Of a stretch of 64,000 nucleotides of DNA, positions 1-8,833 are shown in pieces. A program made the translations under genes and the position numbers. The notes beneath the pieces are model-generated. The model searched no databases and was not told where the DNA came from. It was given only the letters and a program-made list of their open reading frames with translations. Within the stretch, counting starts at the first letter, position 1; each line of letters begins with the position of its first letter. Source of the DNA: Rhodobacterales bacterium RIFCSPHIGHO2_02_FULL_62_130 (GTDB taxonomy: Bacteria > Pseudomonadota > Alphaproteobacteria > Rhodobacterales > Rhodobacteraceae); assembly GCA_001828855.1 (NCBI GenBank), contig MHZT01000030.1, positions 82,320-146,319 of the forward strand. Reading direction: 5' to 3'.

Positions 1-362
1 ATGTCCTCGGCTGTGGTGTTGCGATAGTCGATGGTCAGGCCGGACTGTTCGGCGTGAAGTTGCGCGACAGGGATGTTGCGCGGTGCGGCATCGGCCCCCA
101 CCACGGTCGCGCCCAGCCGCGCCATCGGTTCTGACAGCAGCCCGCCGCCGCAGCCGATGTCCAGAATCCTCAGGCCCGCAAAGGGTTGCGGCACTGTCAG
201 ATCGCGGTCAAACTCGGCGGCGATCTGGCGGGTGATATAATCCAGCCGCACGGGGTTCAGCATGTGCAGCGGCTTGAACTTGCCATTCGGGTCCCACCAT
301 TCGGCGGCCATCGCCTCGAACTTGGCAACTTCGGCGGGGTTGATCGAGCTGGTCTGGGTCAT
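1..362 (-). CDS. ubiG: Ubiquinone biosynthesis O-methyltransferase, 3' part missing
   Basis: The N-terminal 120 residues are visible; the gene runs off the left edge. The protein begins [18 protein letters not shown], followed by [18 protein letters not shown], a stretch typical of UbiG, and then the SAM-binding glycine motif [20 protein letters not shown]. UbiG is a SAM-dependent enzyme that does both O-methylation steps of ubiquinone synthesis, at the cytoplasmic face of the inner membrane. The start ATG (362-360) has GGAG-like bases just upstream and faces pip across a 60-bp divergent gap. The family call is firm. The end cannot be judged. Confidence 0.93.
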   Translation of the reverse strand, partial: MTQTSSINPAEVAKFEAMAAEWWDPNGKFKPLHMLNPVRLDYITRQIAAEFDRDLTVPQPFAGLRILDIGCGGGLLSEPMARLGATVVGADAAPRNIPVAQLHAEQSGLTIDYRNTTAED

Positions 363-422
363 CGGAACTCCTTGCGCGTAGGTCTATGGCGGCGCAGTCT
401 GGAGGCGTTATATAGGACGATT

Positions 423-1403
423 ATGGATCATAGATCAGGCCAAAAGCGCGCAGTCGAATATCTTTACCCGCCGGTCGATCCCTTCGATCAGCGCGTGCTG
501 GACGTGGGCGATGGCCACCGGATTTATGTGGAACAATGCGGGCGGCCGGATGGGGTGCCGGTGATCGTGTTCCACGGCGGTCCGGGGGGCGGGTGCAGCC
601 CTGCGATGCGGCGCTATTTCGATCCGGCGGTGTATCGGGTGATCTTGTTCGATCAGCGCGGCTGCGGGCGGTCGCGGCCACATGCGTCCGTTGAGGCGAA
701 TACGACGTGGCATCTGGTGGCGGATATCGAGGCGATCCGGGTTGCGCTGGGGATTGAGCGGTTCATCGCCTTTGGCGGCAGTTGGGGGGCCACTCTGGCG
801 CTGGTCTATGCGATCACGCACCCTGAACGAGTGCGGCATCTGGTGTTGCGGGGGGTGTTTCTTTCGACGCGGGCGGAGTTGGACTGGTTTTACGGTGGCG
901 GGGCGGGGGCGTTTTATCCGGACCTCTGGGCGCGGTTTGTCGCGGCGGTTTCTGAGGAGGAGCGGGGCGATCTGATTGCGGCCTATCACCGGCGGCTGTT
1001 CAGCGGGAACTTGTTGGAGGAGACCAAGGCGGCGCGGGTCTGGGCGGCTTGGGAAAACGCGCTGGCTTCGGTGCATTCGGCGGGGATGTTCGGCGAAAGC
1101 CCTGCCGATTACGCGCGGGCCTTTGCGCGGCTGGAGAACCACTATTTCGTTAACGCGGGGTTTCTGGAATCGGACGGCTGGATCATGGCGAACAGGGGCC
1201 GGATCGAGCATATTCCGGCGGTGATCGTGCAGGGGCGCTACGATATGATCTGCCCGCCGGTATCGGCGTCAAAGCTGGCTTCGGGCTGGGCCAAGGCGGA
1301 TCTGAGGATCATTCCGATGGCGGGGCATGCGCTTTCGGAGCCGGGGATTTCCGAGGCTTTGGTGGCGGCCATGGATACGCTGCGCGGGGTGAATGGCGGG
1401 TAG
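423..1403 (+). CDS. pip: Proline iminopeptidase (alpha/beta hydrolase)
   Basis: A 326-residue cytosolic serine peptidase that removes N-terminal proline from peptides. The oxyanion-hole motif HGGPGGG is near residue 43, the nucleophile elbow GGSWGA near residue 115, the acid in GRYDMICP and the catalytic histidine in MAGHALSEPG near the C terminus. These are all standard features of the S33 proline iminopeptidase family, which is usually 310-330 residues long. The frame is open further upstream to about 186, but that part lies opposite ubiG and lacks family similarity, so the ATG at 423 (MDHRSGQKRAVEYLYPP) was chosen. The gene is monocistronic and followed by tandem hairpins. Confidence 0.93.
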   Translation: MDHRSGQKRAVEYLYPPVDPFDQRVLDVGDGHRIYVEQCGRPDGVPVIVFHGGPGGGCSPAMRRYFDPAVYRVILFDQRGCGRSRPHASVEANTTWHLVADIEAIRVALGIERFIAFGGSWGATLALVYAITHPERVRHLVLRGVFLSTRAELDWFYGGGAGAFYPDLWARFVAAVSEEERGDLIAAYHRRLFSGNLLEETKAARVWAAWENALASVHSAGMFGESPADYARAFARLENHYFVNAGFLESDGWIMANRGRIEHIPAVIVQGRYDMICPPVSASKLASGWAKADLRIIPMAGHALSEPGISEALVAAMDTLRGVNGG

Positions 1404-1489
1404 GTTCCAACGCGGGATCGAAAAATACTGTTGATTTACAGTAGGTTGATCCCTCGCCGTTAACGGATTTTTAATGTTTCGGGCCGCGA

Positions 1490-1531
1490 GCGGGGGTTTC
1501 ACACCCCCGCGCAGGCTTGTGCCAAGCCTGC
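1490..1531. terminator. Tandem hairpins between convergent genes
   Basis: Two perfect hairpins lie side by side: GCGGGGGT/ACCCCCGC (1490-1497 and 1503-1510, 5-nt loop) and GCAGGCTT/AAGCCTGC (1511-1518 and 1524-1531, 5-nt loop). They sit between pip and the oppositely oriented flavin-binding gene, so a bidirectional terminator is likely. There is no clean T run. Confidence 0.6.
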
Positions 1532-1540
1532 GTCCCCCGT

Positions 1541-1564
1541 GGGATATTTGTGCAAAGAGGATGA
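1541..1564 (+). repeat. Copy 1 of an intergenic tail motif (GGATATTT...AAGAGGATGA)
   Basis: The sequence GGGATATTT, then a short spacer, then CAAAGAGGATGA directly follows the GC-rich hairpins. Related tails occur at 13385-13407 (after a large inverted repeat) and on the minus strand at 53064-53088 (after a GC hairpin). In all three the order is GC-rich hairpin, ATATTT-like core, AAGA(G)GATGA. The role is unknown. Confidence 0.45.
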
Positions 1565-1594
1565 CAATTTTAGGAAAATTGTCGGCAGTCTTCG

Positions 1595-2242
1595 TCAGCC
1601 GATTTTGTAGCTGGCGACGTGATCGGGCATCGGGGTGCCATCTATCAGGCGCGGGTCGGGGCGGATTTCGCCTGCGGTCAGGGCAAAGGGGATGACGCCG
1701 GCCCAGATCGGCAGGGCGTAGTCTGCCGCTTCATCTTCGGGGTCGTCGGCGCGGATTTTGGCGGACACCTCATCCAGTTTCAGGCCAAGGATCGTGGTGG
1801 CCTTGATCTCCTGATCCAGCATCGGGCGCAGGAGTTTGGTGCGGCCGGGGAACAGGGTTTCGACGAAAGTATCCAGCCGCGCGCGCTTTTCCGCCGGATC
1901 GGTGACGATGAAGGCCTGACCGAAGGCAGTGACAGAGCGGTAGTTGCAGGAATGGTTGAAGGCCGAGCGCGCCATCACCATGCCGTCGAACAGCATCACC
2001 GAGACACAGACCTGATGATTGGCGCTTTTCCGCAGCATCCGGCTGGCGGATGATCCGTGCCAGTAGATCGTGTCGCCTTCACGCCATTGCAGGGTGGGGG
2101 TAGCGTAGGGGGTGCCGTCGATCACATAGGCGACGGTGCAGTTCGGCTGGGCGTCAAGGATGGCGTGGACGGTTTCGGCATCATAGCGGGCGCGGTCGTG
2201 AAAGCGCTTGGCACGGGTGCGGGCGGTAGGTGTGTTGGTCAT
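1595..2242 (-). CDS. Pyridoxamine 5'-phosphate oxidase-family flavin-binding protein
   Basis: A 215-residue protein of the split-barrel FMN-binding class (PNPOx-like, flavin-nucleotide-binding). Recognisable parts are the N-terminal RARYDAETVHAILDAQPNCTVAYV, the strand TIYWHGSSASRM, and the C-terminal ALPIWAGVIPFAL, which matches the family's usual WxGxxP-type region. The start ATG (2242-2240) overlaps the stop of the upstream Tm-1-like gene as ATGA; an upstream ATG-like extension would sit inside that gene and is less likely. The substrate is unknown. Translational coupling suggests it is made together with the Tm-1-like and aldehyde dehydrogenase genes. Confidence 0.82.
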   Translation of the reverse strand: MTNTPTARTRAKRFHDRARYDAETVHAILDAQPNCTVAYVIDGTPYATPTLQWREGDTIYWHGSSASRMLRKSANHQVCVSVMLFDGMVMARSAFNHSCNYRSVTAFGQAFIVTDPAEKRARLDTFVETLFPGRTKLLRPMLDQEIKATTILGLKLDEVSAKIRADDPEDEAADYALPIWAGVIPFALTAGEIRPDPRLIDGTPMPDHVASYKIG

Positions 2243-3471
2243 GGGCGGGCAATCAATCCTTCGGCGACCCATGTATCGAACTGGGCCAGAACGGCATCCG
2301 TAAAGGCGGTGTCGTTGATATGGGCATCGAGTTCAAGCAGCGTGACATTGGGTGGGCAGGATTGGCGCATCTGGTCGATGAAGGCGGCCAGCCCCTCGGC
2401 ATTATGCAGTGGGCCGTCCGCGCGATCCCACTCGTTGCCGCCTTGGGTGGGCAGCAGGAAAGTCACGGGGCCTTTGGCGCCTGCCAGTTTGGTGCAGAAT
2501 GTGCGGGCCAGTTCGCGGCGCTCATCTGGCGTTTGCACGATAGAAGTCAGCAGGCGGTTATGGGCATGGGCGGGGGTATCGCGGAAGCGGTCCGGCAGCG
2601 GGTGCCAGCCGACGAAATCGATCAGATCATAGCAGCCGATCGACACCATTTGCGGGATGCCTTTGGCGCCTGCATTGGTCATCCGGTCTGCGCCCGCGCT
2701 TAGGGCGGAACCGAACAGGTGGTTGCCAACCTCTTGCGGGGCGAAATCCAGAACGGCGGCGAAGGCACCTTCGGCGGCCAGCGATTCGAAGGCGCGGCCG
2801 CCCATGCCGGTGGCATGGAACACGGCCACCTCAAACCCGCGTTGTTCAAGCGCGGGTTTCAGGCTGACCATGTAGCGCAGCACGGTTTTGCCAAAACTGG
2901 TCATGCCAATCAGCGGGCGATCGCGTTTCGGCGGTTCGACCGCGCGGGCGGCCCCCAGAACCGCGCCTGCGGCCTGCGACAGCGAGGCCTTGCAGACCGA
3001 GTTCAGCCCGTAAAGACCGCCCGCCCAGAGGATCATCTGGATGTCGGCGGCAAGGCGCTCGGGCGGGATCATCGGGGAAAAGCTGACGGTCGAGACGATG
3101 TATTTCGGCACACCCAAGGGCAGAGCCGCGCAGAGGTCCAGCGCAAGGTCGGTTCCCATCGATCCGCCCAGCACCAGAACGCCGTCAAAGCGGCCTTCGT
3201 GGTGCAGGCGGGCGGCAAGGCGGGCCGACCCCAGTGCCATCGCCTGCATGGCGGCGTTTTCATCATTTAGCGCGATGATGGCGGGGATGGTGGTATCGGC
3301 AGCGGCGGCGATGTCGTGCTTGGTCCAGTCGGTGGGCAGCTTGGGGTCGCCCAGCACCGAGACATCCATCGTCAGCGCCTGCCCGCCTTGGGCAGCGATC
3401 ACCGATGCGATGTAGCGAAGTTCGTCGTCCTTGGTGTCATAGGTGCCGACGATCAGGATGCGGTTGCCCAT
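2239..3471 (-). CDS. UPF0261 / Tm-1-like ATP-binding domain protein
   Basis: A 410-residue protein of the UPF0261 family, whose N-terminal half resembles the ATP-binding domain of tomato Tm-1. The N terminus ILIVGTYDTKDDELRYI, the glycine-rich VLVLGGSMGTDLAL near residue 105, the segment KYIVSTVSF and the second-domain FHATGMGGRAFE and HAHNRLLTSI are characteristic. The bacterial function is not established. It lies 7 bp from the aldehyde dehydrogenase gene upstream and overlaps the flavin-protein gene downstream, so it belongs to the same minus-strand operon, possibly an amine or amino-acid breakdown set. Confidence 0.88.
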   Translation of the reverse strand: MGNRILIVGTYDTKDDELRYIASVIAAQGGQALTMDVSVLGDPKLPTDWTKHDIAAAADTTIPAIIALNDENAAMQAMALGSARLAARLHHEGRFDGVLVLGGSMGTDLALDLCAALPLGVPKYIVSTVSFSPMIPPERLAADIQMILWAGGLYGLNSVCKASLSQAAGAVLGAARAVEPPKRDRPLIGMTSFGKTVLRYMVSLKPALEQRGFEVAVFHATGMGGRAFESLAAEGAFAAVLDFAPQEVGNHLFGSALSAGADRMTNAGAKGIPQMVSIGCYDLIDFVGWHPLPDRFRDTPAHAHNRLLTSIVQTPDERRELARTFCTKLAGAKGPVTFLLPTQGGNEWDRADGPLHNAEGLAAFIDQMRQSCPPNVTLLELDAHINDTAFTDAVLAQFDTWVAEGLIARP

Positions 3472-3478
3472 GGTGACC

Positions 3479-4966
3479 TCAGAGTTGAATCCACGCAGTT
3501 TTCAGATCGGTGTATTTGTCCAGCGCGTGCAGGGATTTGTCGTGGCCGTTGCCGGATTGCTTGTGGCCACCCAAGGGGACGGTGTTATCCGCGCCGCCAT
3601 AGGTGTTCACATGCACCACGCCCGAGCGGATGCCGCGCACCATGCGATGCGCGCGGCTTAGGTTGCCGGTCCAGACCCCTGCGGCAAGGCCGAAGTCGCT
3701 GGCGTTGGCAAGGCGCAGGGCGTCGGCGTCGTCGGTAAAGGGGGTGACGGCAAGGACGGGGCCGAAGACCTCTTCGCGATAGAGGCGGTGGGTGGGCTGC
3801 ACGCCGGTGACGATGGTGGGCTGCATGTAGTAGCCGCCGGTCTCGGTCAGGGCGCGTTGGCCGCCGGTGACGATCTGGCCGCCTTCGCGGGTGGCATCGG
3901 CGATGAAGCCAAGGTTGCCTGCCAGTTGGGTTTCCGAGTTCACCGCGCCGATCTGGGTGGACAGGTGCAGCGGGTTGCCGATGGTCATCTTGGCGGTGGC
4001 TTTTGCCAGAAGGTCGATGAACTCGTCGTGGATGTCCGATTGCACCAGAAGGCGGGAGCCAGCCACGCAGACTTGCCCTGCGTTGCGGAAGATCGCGGTG
4101 GCGGCGGTCTTGGCGGCGGTGGGCAGGTCGGGGGCGTCGGCGAAAACGATGTTGGGGGATTTGCCGCCGAGTTCGAGGTAGCAGCGTTTGAGGTTCGACT
4201 GGGCCGAGTATTGCAGCAGGCGGCGGCCTGTGGGGCCTGATCCGGTAAAGACCAGCACATCGACATCGTTGGACAGGGCGAGGGCCTCGCCGGTGATGCG
4301 ACCGGGACCGGTGACGACGTTGAACACGCCGGGGGGGATGCCGGCCTCAAGCGCCAGTTCGGCAAGGCGCAGCAGGGTGAGGGATGCGGTTTCGGCGGGT
4401 TTCAGGATGATGGAATTGCCTGCGGCCAAGGCGGGGGCAATCTTCCATGCGCCGATCATCAGCGGGAAGTTCCACGGCACGATGGCGGCGACCACGCCGA
4501 CGGGTTCGCGGTGGATCAGGGCAAGGACGTTATCGGCGGTGGGGGCGATTTCGCCGTAAACCTTGTCGATGGCCTCGGCATAATAGCGGAAGGTTCCGGC
4601 GGCGCTGGCGGGTTCGGCCTTGAGCGCCATGGAAATATCGGTGCCGTTGTCGCGCACACCCAGCACGGCCAGTTCCAGCGCGTGTTTGTCGATCAGATCG
4701 GCAAGGCGGTGCAACACGGCTTTGCGGGTGGCGGGGGCCGAGCGCGACCAGATGCCGGATTCGAAGGCGGCGCGGGACGAGGTGACAGCGCGGGCGACAT
4801 CGGCGGCAGAGGCGCTGGCGGTGGTGGTCAGGGCTTGGCCGTTGATCGGGGAAAGCACCACGGTTTCACCGCCTTCGCCATCAAGCCATTGGCCATTGAT
4901 CAGCAGTTTTCCGGCGGCAACGGGGCGGGCGGCGAGGGTGTCGATGTCGGTTTGTGTCAGGGCCAT
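3479..4966 (-). CDS. NAD(P)-dependent aldehyde dehydrogenase
   Basis: A 495-residue aldehyde dehydrogenase of full family length. The catalytic cysteine is C300 in FRNAGQVCVAGSR and the general base is E265 in LELGGKSPN; WNFPLM near residue 165 and the GSGPTGRRL turn near residue 242 mark the cofactor site. It resembles gamma-glutamyl-gamma-aminobutyraldehyde and betaine/amino-aldehyde dehydrogenases (PuuC type). An APC permease upstream and a class III aminotransferase across the divergent promoter suggest that it oxidises the aldehyde left after transamination of a diamine or amino acid. The exact substrate is inferred only. Confidence 0.88.
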   Translation of the reverse strand: MALTQTDIDTLAARPVAAGKLLINGQWLDGEGGETVVLSPINGQALTTTASASAADVARAVTSSRAAFESGIWSRSAPATRKAVLHRLADLIDKHALELAVLGVRDNGTDISMALKAEPASAAGTFRYYAEAIDKVYGEIAPTADNVLALIHREPVGVVAAIVPWNFPLMIGAWKIAPALAAGNSIILKPAETASLTLLRLAELALEAGIPPGVFNVVTGPGRITGEALALSNDVDVLVFTGSGPTGRRLLQYSAQSNLKRCYLELGGKSPNIVFADAPDLPTAAKTAATAIFRNAGQVCVAGSRLLVQSDIHDEFIDLLAKATAKMTIGNPLHLSTQIGAVNSETQLAGNLGFIADATREGGQIVTGGQRALTETGGYYMQPTIVTGVQPTHRLYREEVFGPVLAVTPFTDDADALRLANASDFGLAAGVWTGNLSRAHRMVRGIRSGVVHVNTYGGADNTVPLGGHKQSGNGHDKSLHALDKYTDLKTAWIQL

Positions 4967-5020
4967 GGTCTTGTCCAGTGAAAGGAAGGGCGGCAGTTGC
5001 CCGCCGCCCTGTGGGGTGGA

Positions 5021-6454
5021 TTACTTGGTCTGACCCATCTTGCCGAAGCGCACAGGGTCGGATTTTGCAAGGTTCGAGGCCATGATATAGCCGATCACCG
5101 CTACAACCAGCACCAGCGCGGGCAGGGCGATGCCCAGCCAGCCCGCAGCGCCCGTCAATGCGCCGAAGTCCCGGAAGATGATGGCGAACAGGATCGCCAT
5201 GACCACACCCGTCAGCACCGGAAACACCTTGGTCGACAGCGGGCCTTCGCCGCGCGCGTCCTTGGCGAAGAAGGCGACTACCGCGAAAGAGGTCAGCGCC
5301 ATCAGGCCCAGAACCGCCAGCGTGCCAACCTGCGTCAGCCAGACGAACAGGTTCAGCACCGGATCAAGCCCGCCCATCACAAAGCCCGTCACCACCACCA
5401 GCGCCAGCACGGTCTGGATCACCGAGCCGATATGCGGGCTTTGGTGTTCGGCATGGGTCACACCGACGCGGGCGGGCAGGATGCCTTCACGGCCAGCGAC
5501 GAATTTGTAGCGTGCCACGGCATTGTGGAAGGCCAGCACGGCGGCGAAAACCGAGGTCATGAACAGGATGCCCATGATCGAGGTCAGTGTGCCACCCAGA
5601 TAGCGGCCACCCAGTTCGAACAGGAACATTGCCGGATCGGGCAGACCTTGCAGTGTGGGCATCAGGTTGTCGACGCCGACACCCATCACCATCAGCCACG
5701 AGGTCAGGATGTAGAACACCCCGATGATGCCGACGGAAAGGTAGGTGGCGCGGGGAACGGTGATCGAGGGATTCTTGGCCTCTTCGGCGTAGATGGTGGT
5801 GGCCTCGAACCCGATGAATGAGGCAAAGCAGAACAGGATGCCGATCGATGGCGTGCCGGATGTGACTTGCGCCCACGAGAACGGCTGCGCGTTCAACCCA
5901 GAGTCGCCGCCCGAAATCAGGATCGCGGCGTCCAGCGCCAGCACGATCAGGAATTCGGCCAACACAAGGCCCATCAGCACCTTGGCCGACAGATCGACTT
6001 GACGGTAACCCAGCACGGCCACCAAGGCGATGGCGATATAGGACCAGACATACCACGGCAGGACCAAGCCAAACTCGGCAAAGGTGCCGGATGCGATGGC
6101 CCCCAGCAGGCCCAGCAGGCCGATCTGCATGGTGTTATAGGCCAGAATGGCGACCAAGGCCGCCGCCCCGCCCATCCGACCCCCAAGGCCGCTGGCGGTG
6201 AAGGCATAGAAGGCGCCAGCGTTGCGGACATGCCGCGCCATGGCGACATAGCCGACCGAGAACAGCAACAGGATCACGGTGACGATCACGAACGCCCCTG
6301 CGATGCCCGCGCCATTGCCGAACAGCATCGAGGGCGGGATACCGCCGCCCGCCGCTGTCAAAGGGGCCGCCGCCGACACCACCATGAAGGTGATGGCGCT
6401 GGTGCCTAACGAGTTTCCACGCAACTGGTTTGCGCCTTTGGTTGGTTCAGCCAT
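5021..6454 (-). CDS. APC-family amino acid/polyamine permease
   Basis: A 477-residue inner-membrane permease with about 12 hydrophobic segments. It starts with a polar stretch and LGTSAITFMVVSAAAPLTA, followed by the glycine-rich first helix typical of the amino acid-polyamine-organocation superfamily; GFEATTIYAEEAKNP around residue 220 matches the conserved loop of that family. It ends with a short basic tail. It is the first gene of the minus-strand cluster with the aldehyde dehydrogenase and faces the IclR regulator, so it probably imports the cluster's amine or amino acid. A putrescine permease (PuuP-like) is possible but not shown. Confidence 0.86.
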   Translation of the reverse strand: MAEPTKGANQLRGNSLGTSAITFMVVSAAAPLTAAGGGIPPSMLFGNGAGIAGAFVIVTVILLLFSVGYVAMARHVRNAGAFYAFTASGLGGRMGGAAALVAILAYNTMQIGLLGLLGAIASGTFAEFGLVLPWYVWSYIAIALVAVLGYRQVDLSAKVLMGLVLAEFLIVLALDAAILISGGDSGLNAQPFSWAQVTSGTPSIGILFCFASFIGFEATTIYAEEAKNPSITVPRATYLSVGIIGVFYILTSWLMVMGVGVDNLMPTLQGLPDPAMFLFELGGRYLGGTLTSIMGILFMTSVFAAVLAFHNAVARYKFVAGREGILPARVGVTHAEHQSPHIGSVIQTVLALVVVTGFVMGGLDPVLNLFVWLTQVGTLAVLGLMALTSFAVVAFFAKDARGEGPLSTKVFPVLTGVVMAILFAIIFRDFGALTGAAGWLGIALPALVLVVAVIGYIMASNLAKSDPVRFGKMGQTK

Positions 6455-6529
6455 ATCTGCCGTTTCCCTTTGGTGTGCTGCGGCGCTGTCGGGTCAATCC
6501 TGCGCTGCTTCCCTGTTGGTTTATTATAT

Positions 6530-6578
6530 GAACCGATGGTTCGAATTTAGATTGACAGAGTGGGGGGCGATCTGTCAA
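6530..6578. promoter_or_regulatory. Operator-like inverted repeats in the permease/IclR divergent promoter
   Basis: Two perfect inverted repeats lie in the 185-bp gap: GAACC-GAT-GGTTC (6530-6542) and TTGACAG/CTGTCAA (6552-6558 and 6572-6578, 13-nt spacer). IclR-family regulators usually bind short palindromes between divergent genes, so these are candidate autoregulatory sites. Which one is bound cannot be told. Confidence 0.45.
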
Positions 6579-6639
6579 CAAAAATGAAAGGAGCACGGTT
6601 TCGGGGGTTTCCCGTGCCGTGGCGCAGACCGAGGACAGC

Positions 6640-7425
6640 ATGGGAACCGTTTCAAAGGCGCTTGAACTTCTGAACCTGTTCACACGGGCGCGGCCCCTGA
6701 TCGGGCTGTCGGATCTGGCGCGGCTTGCGGGGGTGAACAAGGCCACCTGCTATCGGCTGATGACAGAGCTGGCCGAATTCGGGCTGGTCGAACAGATCGG
6801 AACGGGGCGGGAATACCGGCTGGGTCCGGCGGTGTTGCGGCTGGCGGTGCTGCGCGAGGCGCAGGTGCCGATGCGCGATGCCGCGATGCCGGTGTTGCAA
6901 GCCTTGGCGCAGGCGACGGGGGAAACCGCGCATCTGTCGATCTTGATCGGGGGGGCGCTGCGGACACTGGCCCATGCCTATGCGACCGCCCATGCCACCA
7001 AGGTGACGATGGAGGATGCCGAGGTGCTGCCGTTTCATGCGACATCTTCGGGCATGGCGGTGCTGGCGTTTCAGCCCGAGGCGTTTCAGGCGGGGGTGCT
7101 GGCCGCGCCGTTGCAACGGCTGACGGAGGTGACCGAAACCGATGTGGCTGCGCTGCGCGCGCGTTTGGCGCAGGTGCAGGCCAGCGGCATTGCCGAAAGC
7201 GCGGGCGGCTATGAATCGGATGTCAGCAGCATGGCGGTGCCGCTGTTCGATGCGCGCGGCCAATGCTGTGGCGGGCTGTCGGTGGCGGCTTTGTCCAGCC
7301 GGATGACGCCCGCGCAGCGCGATCTGATCCGCAGCGAAATCACCCGAGCAGGGGCCGAGATTACCACAAGCTGGGGTGGCACGTTGCCGCCCGCCATTGC
7401 CACACTTTGGCGCGCCCGCGCCTGA
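6640..7425 (+). CDS. IclR-family transcriptional regulator
   Basis: About 261 residues. The N-terminal winged helix-turn-helix spans VSKALELLNLFTRARPLIGLSDLARLAGVNKATCYRLM and the C-terminal effector domain includes HATSSGMAVLAF, AESAGGYESDVSSMAVPLFD and GGLSVAAL, all IclR hallmarks. The ATG at 6640 follows GAGGA by four bases; a GTG at 6619 in frame would add seven residues and cannot be excluded. Divergent from the APC permease and 15 bp before the aminotransferase gene, it most likely controls this amine/amino-acid cluster. The ligand is unknown. Confidence 0.9.
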   Translation: MGTVSKALELLNLFTRARPLIGLSDLARLAGVNKATCYRLMTELAEFGLVEQIGTGREYRLGPAVLRLAVLREAQVPMRDAAMPVLQALAQATGETAHLSILIGGALRTLAHAYATAHATKVTMEDAEVLPFHATSSGMAVLAFQPEAFQAGVLAAPLQRLTEVTETDVAALRARLAQVQASGIAESAGGYESDVSSMAVPLFDARGQCCGGLSVAALSSRMTPAQRDLIRSEITRAGAEITTSWGGTLPPAIATLWRARA

Positions 7426-7440
7426 CGAAAGGATCAAGCC

Positions 7441-8793
7441 ATGAAAGACGAGAACTTCCTCAAGGCCAATAACGCCCGCAGCGTCTGGCATCCGATGACC
7501 GCACCGGGCGACAGCCTGAAGAATGCGCCGGTGATCGTGACCGGCGGGCAGGGTGTGCGGATCACCGATATCGACGGGCATGAGGTGGTCGATGGCGTGG
7601 GCGGGCTGTGGAACGTGAACCTTGGCTATTCCTGCCAGCCGATCAAGGACGCGATTGCGGCGCAGTTAGAGAAGCTGCCCTATTACTCGATCTTCCGCGG
7701 CACCTCGAACGACGCGGTGATCGAGCTGGCCGAGGAATTGCGGACGTTTTTCGCGTCCGATGGGCTGACGCGGGCGTTCTTTACCTCGGGCGGATCGGAT
7801 TCGGTGGAAACGGCGCTGCGGCTGTCGCGTCAGTATCACAAGATCCGCGGCGAGGGCGGTCGGGTGAAGTTCCTGTCGCTGAAAAAGGGCTATCACGGCA
7901 CGCATTTCGGCGGGGCCTCGGTGAACGGAAACGCGAATTTCCGCACCATGTATGAGCCGCTTTTGCCCGGATGCCACCATATCCCCGCGCCCTATACCTA
8001 TCGCAATCCTTTCAACGAATCCGATCCGGCCAAGCTGGCGGCGCTGTGTCTGGCGGCGTTGGAGGACGAGATCGCGTTTCAGGGGGCTGGCACGATTGCG
8101 GCCTTCATCATGGAGCCGGTTTTGGGCGCGGGTGGGGTGATCCCGCCGCACCCGTCCTTCATGCCGGGGGTCGCCGCGATTTGCCGGAAGAACGGGATTT
8201 TGCTGATCGCGGATGAGGTGATCACGGCGTTCGGCCGCACGGGGGCCTGGACGGGCAGCCGGCTGTGGGGGGTGAAGCCCGATTTCACCTGCACTGCCAA
8301 GGCAATCACCAACGCCTATTTCCCCTTCGGCGCGGTGATGATCGCGGAAAACGTGGCCGAGGTGTTCGAAAAGGATGAATCCGGCAAGGCTGCCATCGGG
8401 CATGGCTATACCTATTCGGGGCATCCGGTGGGGGCGGCGGCGGCGCTGGCTTGTCTGGCGGAAACCCAAAGGCTGAACGTGAAGGACAACGCGGCGGCGC
8501 GGGGGGATGAACTGTTCGCGGGGCTGAAGGCGCTGATGGCCAAGCATGAGGTGATTGGCGATGTGCGCGGCGGCTATGGGTTGATGAACGCGATTGAACT
8601 GGTCGCGGATCGGGACAGCAAGAAACCGGCAGACAAGGCGGTTCCGGCAAAGGTGCAGGCCCGCACCTATGAGGAAGGTGCGATGGTGCGGGTGTCGGGG
8701 AACAATATCATCCTGTCGCCGCCGCTGGTGCTGACAAGCGCCGATGTCGGGGTGATCCTGTCGGCGCTGGATGCGGGATTTTCGGCTCTGTAA
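7441..8793 (+). CDS. Class III PLP-dependent aminotransferase (omega-amino acid/pyruvate type)
   Basis: A 450-residue fold-type I aminotransferase. The PLP lysine is K287 in CTAKAITNAYFPFGAV, with D258 in LIADEVITAFGRTG holding the pyridine nitrogen; SGGSDSVETALRLSRQYH binds the phosphate and KKGYHGTHFGG stacks on the ring. The layout fits omega-amino acid:pyruvate or diamine transaminases. It is co-transcribed with the IclR gene and opposite the permease and aldehyde dehydrogenase, which would give import, transamination and aldehyde oxidation. Taurine, beta-alanine, putrescine and similar amines are all possible substrates. Confidence 0.9.
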   Translation: MKDENFLKANNARSVWHPMTAPGDSLKNAPVIVTGGQGVRITDIDGHEVVDGVGGLWNVNLGYSCQPIKDAIAAQLEKLPYYSIFRGTSNDAVIELAEELRTFFASDGLTRAFFTSGGSDSVETALRLSRQYHKIRGEGGRVKFLSLKKGYHGTHFGGASVNGNANFRTMYEPLLPGCHHIPAPYTYRNPFNESDPAKLAALCLAALEDEIAFQGAGTIAAFIMEPVLGAGGVIPPHPSFMPGVAAICRKNGILLIADEVITAFGRTGAWTGSRLWGVKPDFTCTAKAITNAYFPFGAVMIAENVAEVFEKDESGKAAIGHGYTYSGHPVGAAAALACLAETQRLNVKDNAAARGDELFAGLKALMAKHEVIGDVRGGYGLMNAIELVADRDSKKPADKAVPAKVQARTYEEGAMVRVSGNNIILSPPLVLTSADVGVILSALDAGFSAL

Positions 8794-8813
8794 GCCGATT
8801 AGTGACGTAGTGG

Positions 8814-8833
8814 GGCGGCCTGCTCAGGCCGCC
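8814..8833. terminator. Bidirectional hairpin between aminotransferase and EamA genes
   Basis: A perfect 9-bp stem, GGCGGCCTG/CAGGCCGCC, with a two-base loop spans the last codons and stop of the EamA gene. It lies 20 bp after the aminotransferase stop and so can serve both convergent genes. Confidence 0.6.

Noticed and set aside
186-422. N-terminal extension of pip
   Set aside because: The frame is open but lies opposite ubiG, contains no family sequence, and the ATG at 423 gives the usual length.
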